From contig JBEHYB010000038.1 of NCBI GenBank assembly GCA_048498395.1, positions 1 through 21,858 of the forward strand: a stretch of DNA of 21,858 nucleotides, in the 5' to 3' direction. The stretch comes from Micavibrio_B sp048498395. Lineage in GTDB: Bacteria; Pseudomonadota; Alphaproteobacteria; Micavibrionales; Micavibrionaceae. Position numbers and translations under genes: made by a program. Position 1 is the stretch's first letter. The number at the start of each line of letters is the position of its first letter. The notes beneath the pieces were generated by a model, which worked only from the letters and a program-made list of their open reading frames with translations, did no database searches and had not been told where the DNA came from. Shown piece by piece: positions 21,377 through 21,858 of the stretch.

Positions 21377-21858
21377 TAAGGGACAGGGTATTGTCTTCTG
21401 ACAGTCTCGATATCCGCCAGGATTTCCGGTGTCAGCTTCACGTCGATTGACGCGATATTTATTTTCAGCTGATCCATCTTTGTCGCCCCGATAATGACTG
21501 AAGTCATAAACGGGCGGGTCAGCGTGAAAGCAATCGCCATCTGGCAGATATCAAGCCCGTGCTTTTTCGCCACTTCAATATAAGCCCTAACAGCAGCGTC
21601 AAGTACTGGGCCCGAACGATGCGGGTGACGGCTGTCATAATCGCGACGCGAGCCTTTCGGGATTTGCGCGTCCAGATATTTTCCGCTGATCGCGCCCGCA
21701 GTCAGGGGTGAATAGGCAAGTAGCCCGACATTCTCATGCAAGGCCACTTCGGCGAGGTCTGGTTCGAACAGGCGGTAGGTCAGGCTGTATTCGTTCTGAA
21801 TGGTCGCAGGTTTCGCAAGACCGTGCCGTGCCGCGATTTCGCTAAACTTCATAACACC
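21373..21858 (-). CDS. Tas-like aldo/keto reductase, 3' part (5' end outside window)
   Basis: NADP(H)-dependent oxidoreductase of the aldo/keto reductase superfamily, closest by recall to the E. coli Tas group. The visible 161 residues cover the second half of the TIM barrel: GVMKFSEIA, TIQNEYSLTYR, NVGLLAYSPLTAGAISGKYL, HGLDICQMAIAFTLTRPFM, and the cofactor-binding SVIIGATKMDQLKINI, then the terminal helices. The frame is open to the window edge, with Gly-Val before the in-frame ATG at 21852, as in the family, so that ATG is internal. The catalytic Tyr/Lys/Asp lie in the missing N-terminal half. Substrate cannot be inferred. Confidence 0.92.
   Translation of the reverse strand, partial: GVMKFSEIAARHGLAKPATIQNEYSLTYRLFEPDLAEVALHENVGLLAYSPLTAGAISGKYLDAQIPKGSRRDYDSRHPHRSGPVLDAAVRAYIEVAKKHGLDICQMAIAFTLTRPFMTSVIIGATKMDQLKINIASIDVKLTPEILADIETVRRQYPVPY

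Overview
The window looks like chromosome from an alphaproteobacterium of roughly balanced base composition. The evidence is a DivL-type pseudokinase with tyrosine in place of the phospho-accepting histidine, AddAB rather than RecBCD, a MurU-like nucleotidyltransferase, and the order divL / tsaE / murU / addB / addA / trxA that I recall from Caulobacter and relatives. I cannot name the genus. Nothing looks like a prophage, transposon, CRISPR array, tRNA or rRNA.

Region 1 (1-2070): the 3' part of ahcY with a strong terminator, then an Xre-type regulator on the minus strand. The regulator is divergent from an unrecognised 206-aa protein across an AT-rich promoter region carrying direct repeats spaced 21 bp, and that gene has its own terminator. 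Region 2 (2098-6711): purU and divL on the plus strand, meeting a minus-strand pair (ferredoxin/flavodoxin-NADP reductase, then a small exported four-cysteine protein). The stop codons of divL and the small gene abut exactly. Region 3 (6755-14701): a tightly overlapping plus-strand run tsaE-murU-addB-addA, then trxA with its own promoter candidate. The MurNAc kinase gene amgK, found between tsaE and murU in related organisms as I recall, is absent.

Region 4 (14702-15257): a 61-aa protein made of only six residue types and almost half lysine (histone H1-like), then about 110 bases that fold into a long imperfect hairpin with a nested hairpin, ending at a bidirectional terminator. This is the best candidate for an undescribed RNA. 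Region 5 (15258-20074): a minus-strand block read thrS, a small 59-aa gene with its own terminator, three unrecognised co-oriented genes, then infC. infC appears to start at AUC behind a strong ribosome binding site and a leader with two hairpins.

Region 6 (20211-21858): three tandem paralogues of the SpoIIAA-like (STAS-fold) family, divergent from thrS, then the 3' part of a Tas-like aldo/keto reductase converging on them.

The housekeeping content covers the methyl cycle (ahcY), one-carbon metabolism (purU), cell-cycle signalling (divL), tRNA t6A formation (tsaE), wall recycling (murU), recombination (addAB), redox (trxA, NADP reductase) and translation (infC, thrS). The unexplained parts are the four hypothetical proteins with Ala/Pro-rich C-terminal ends, the lysine-rich protein with the structured RNA behind it, and the STAS triplet.
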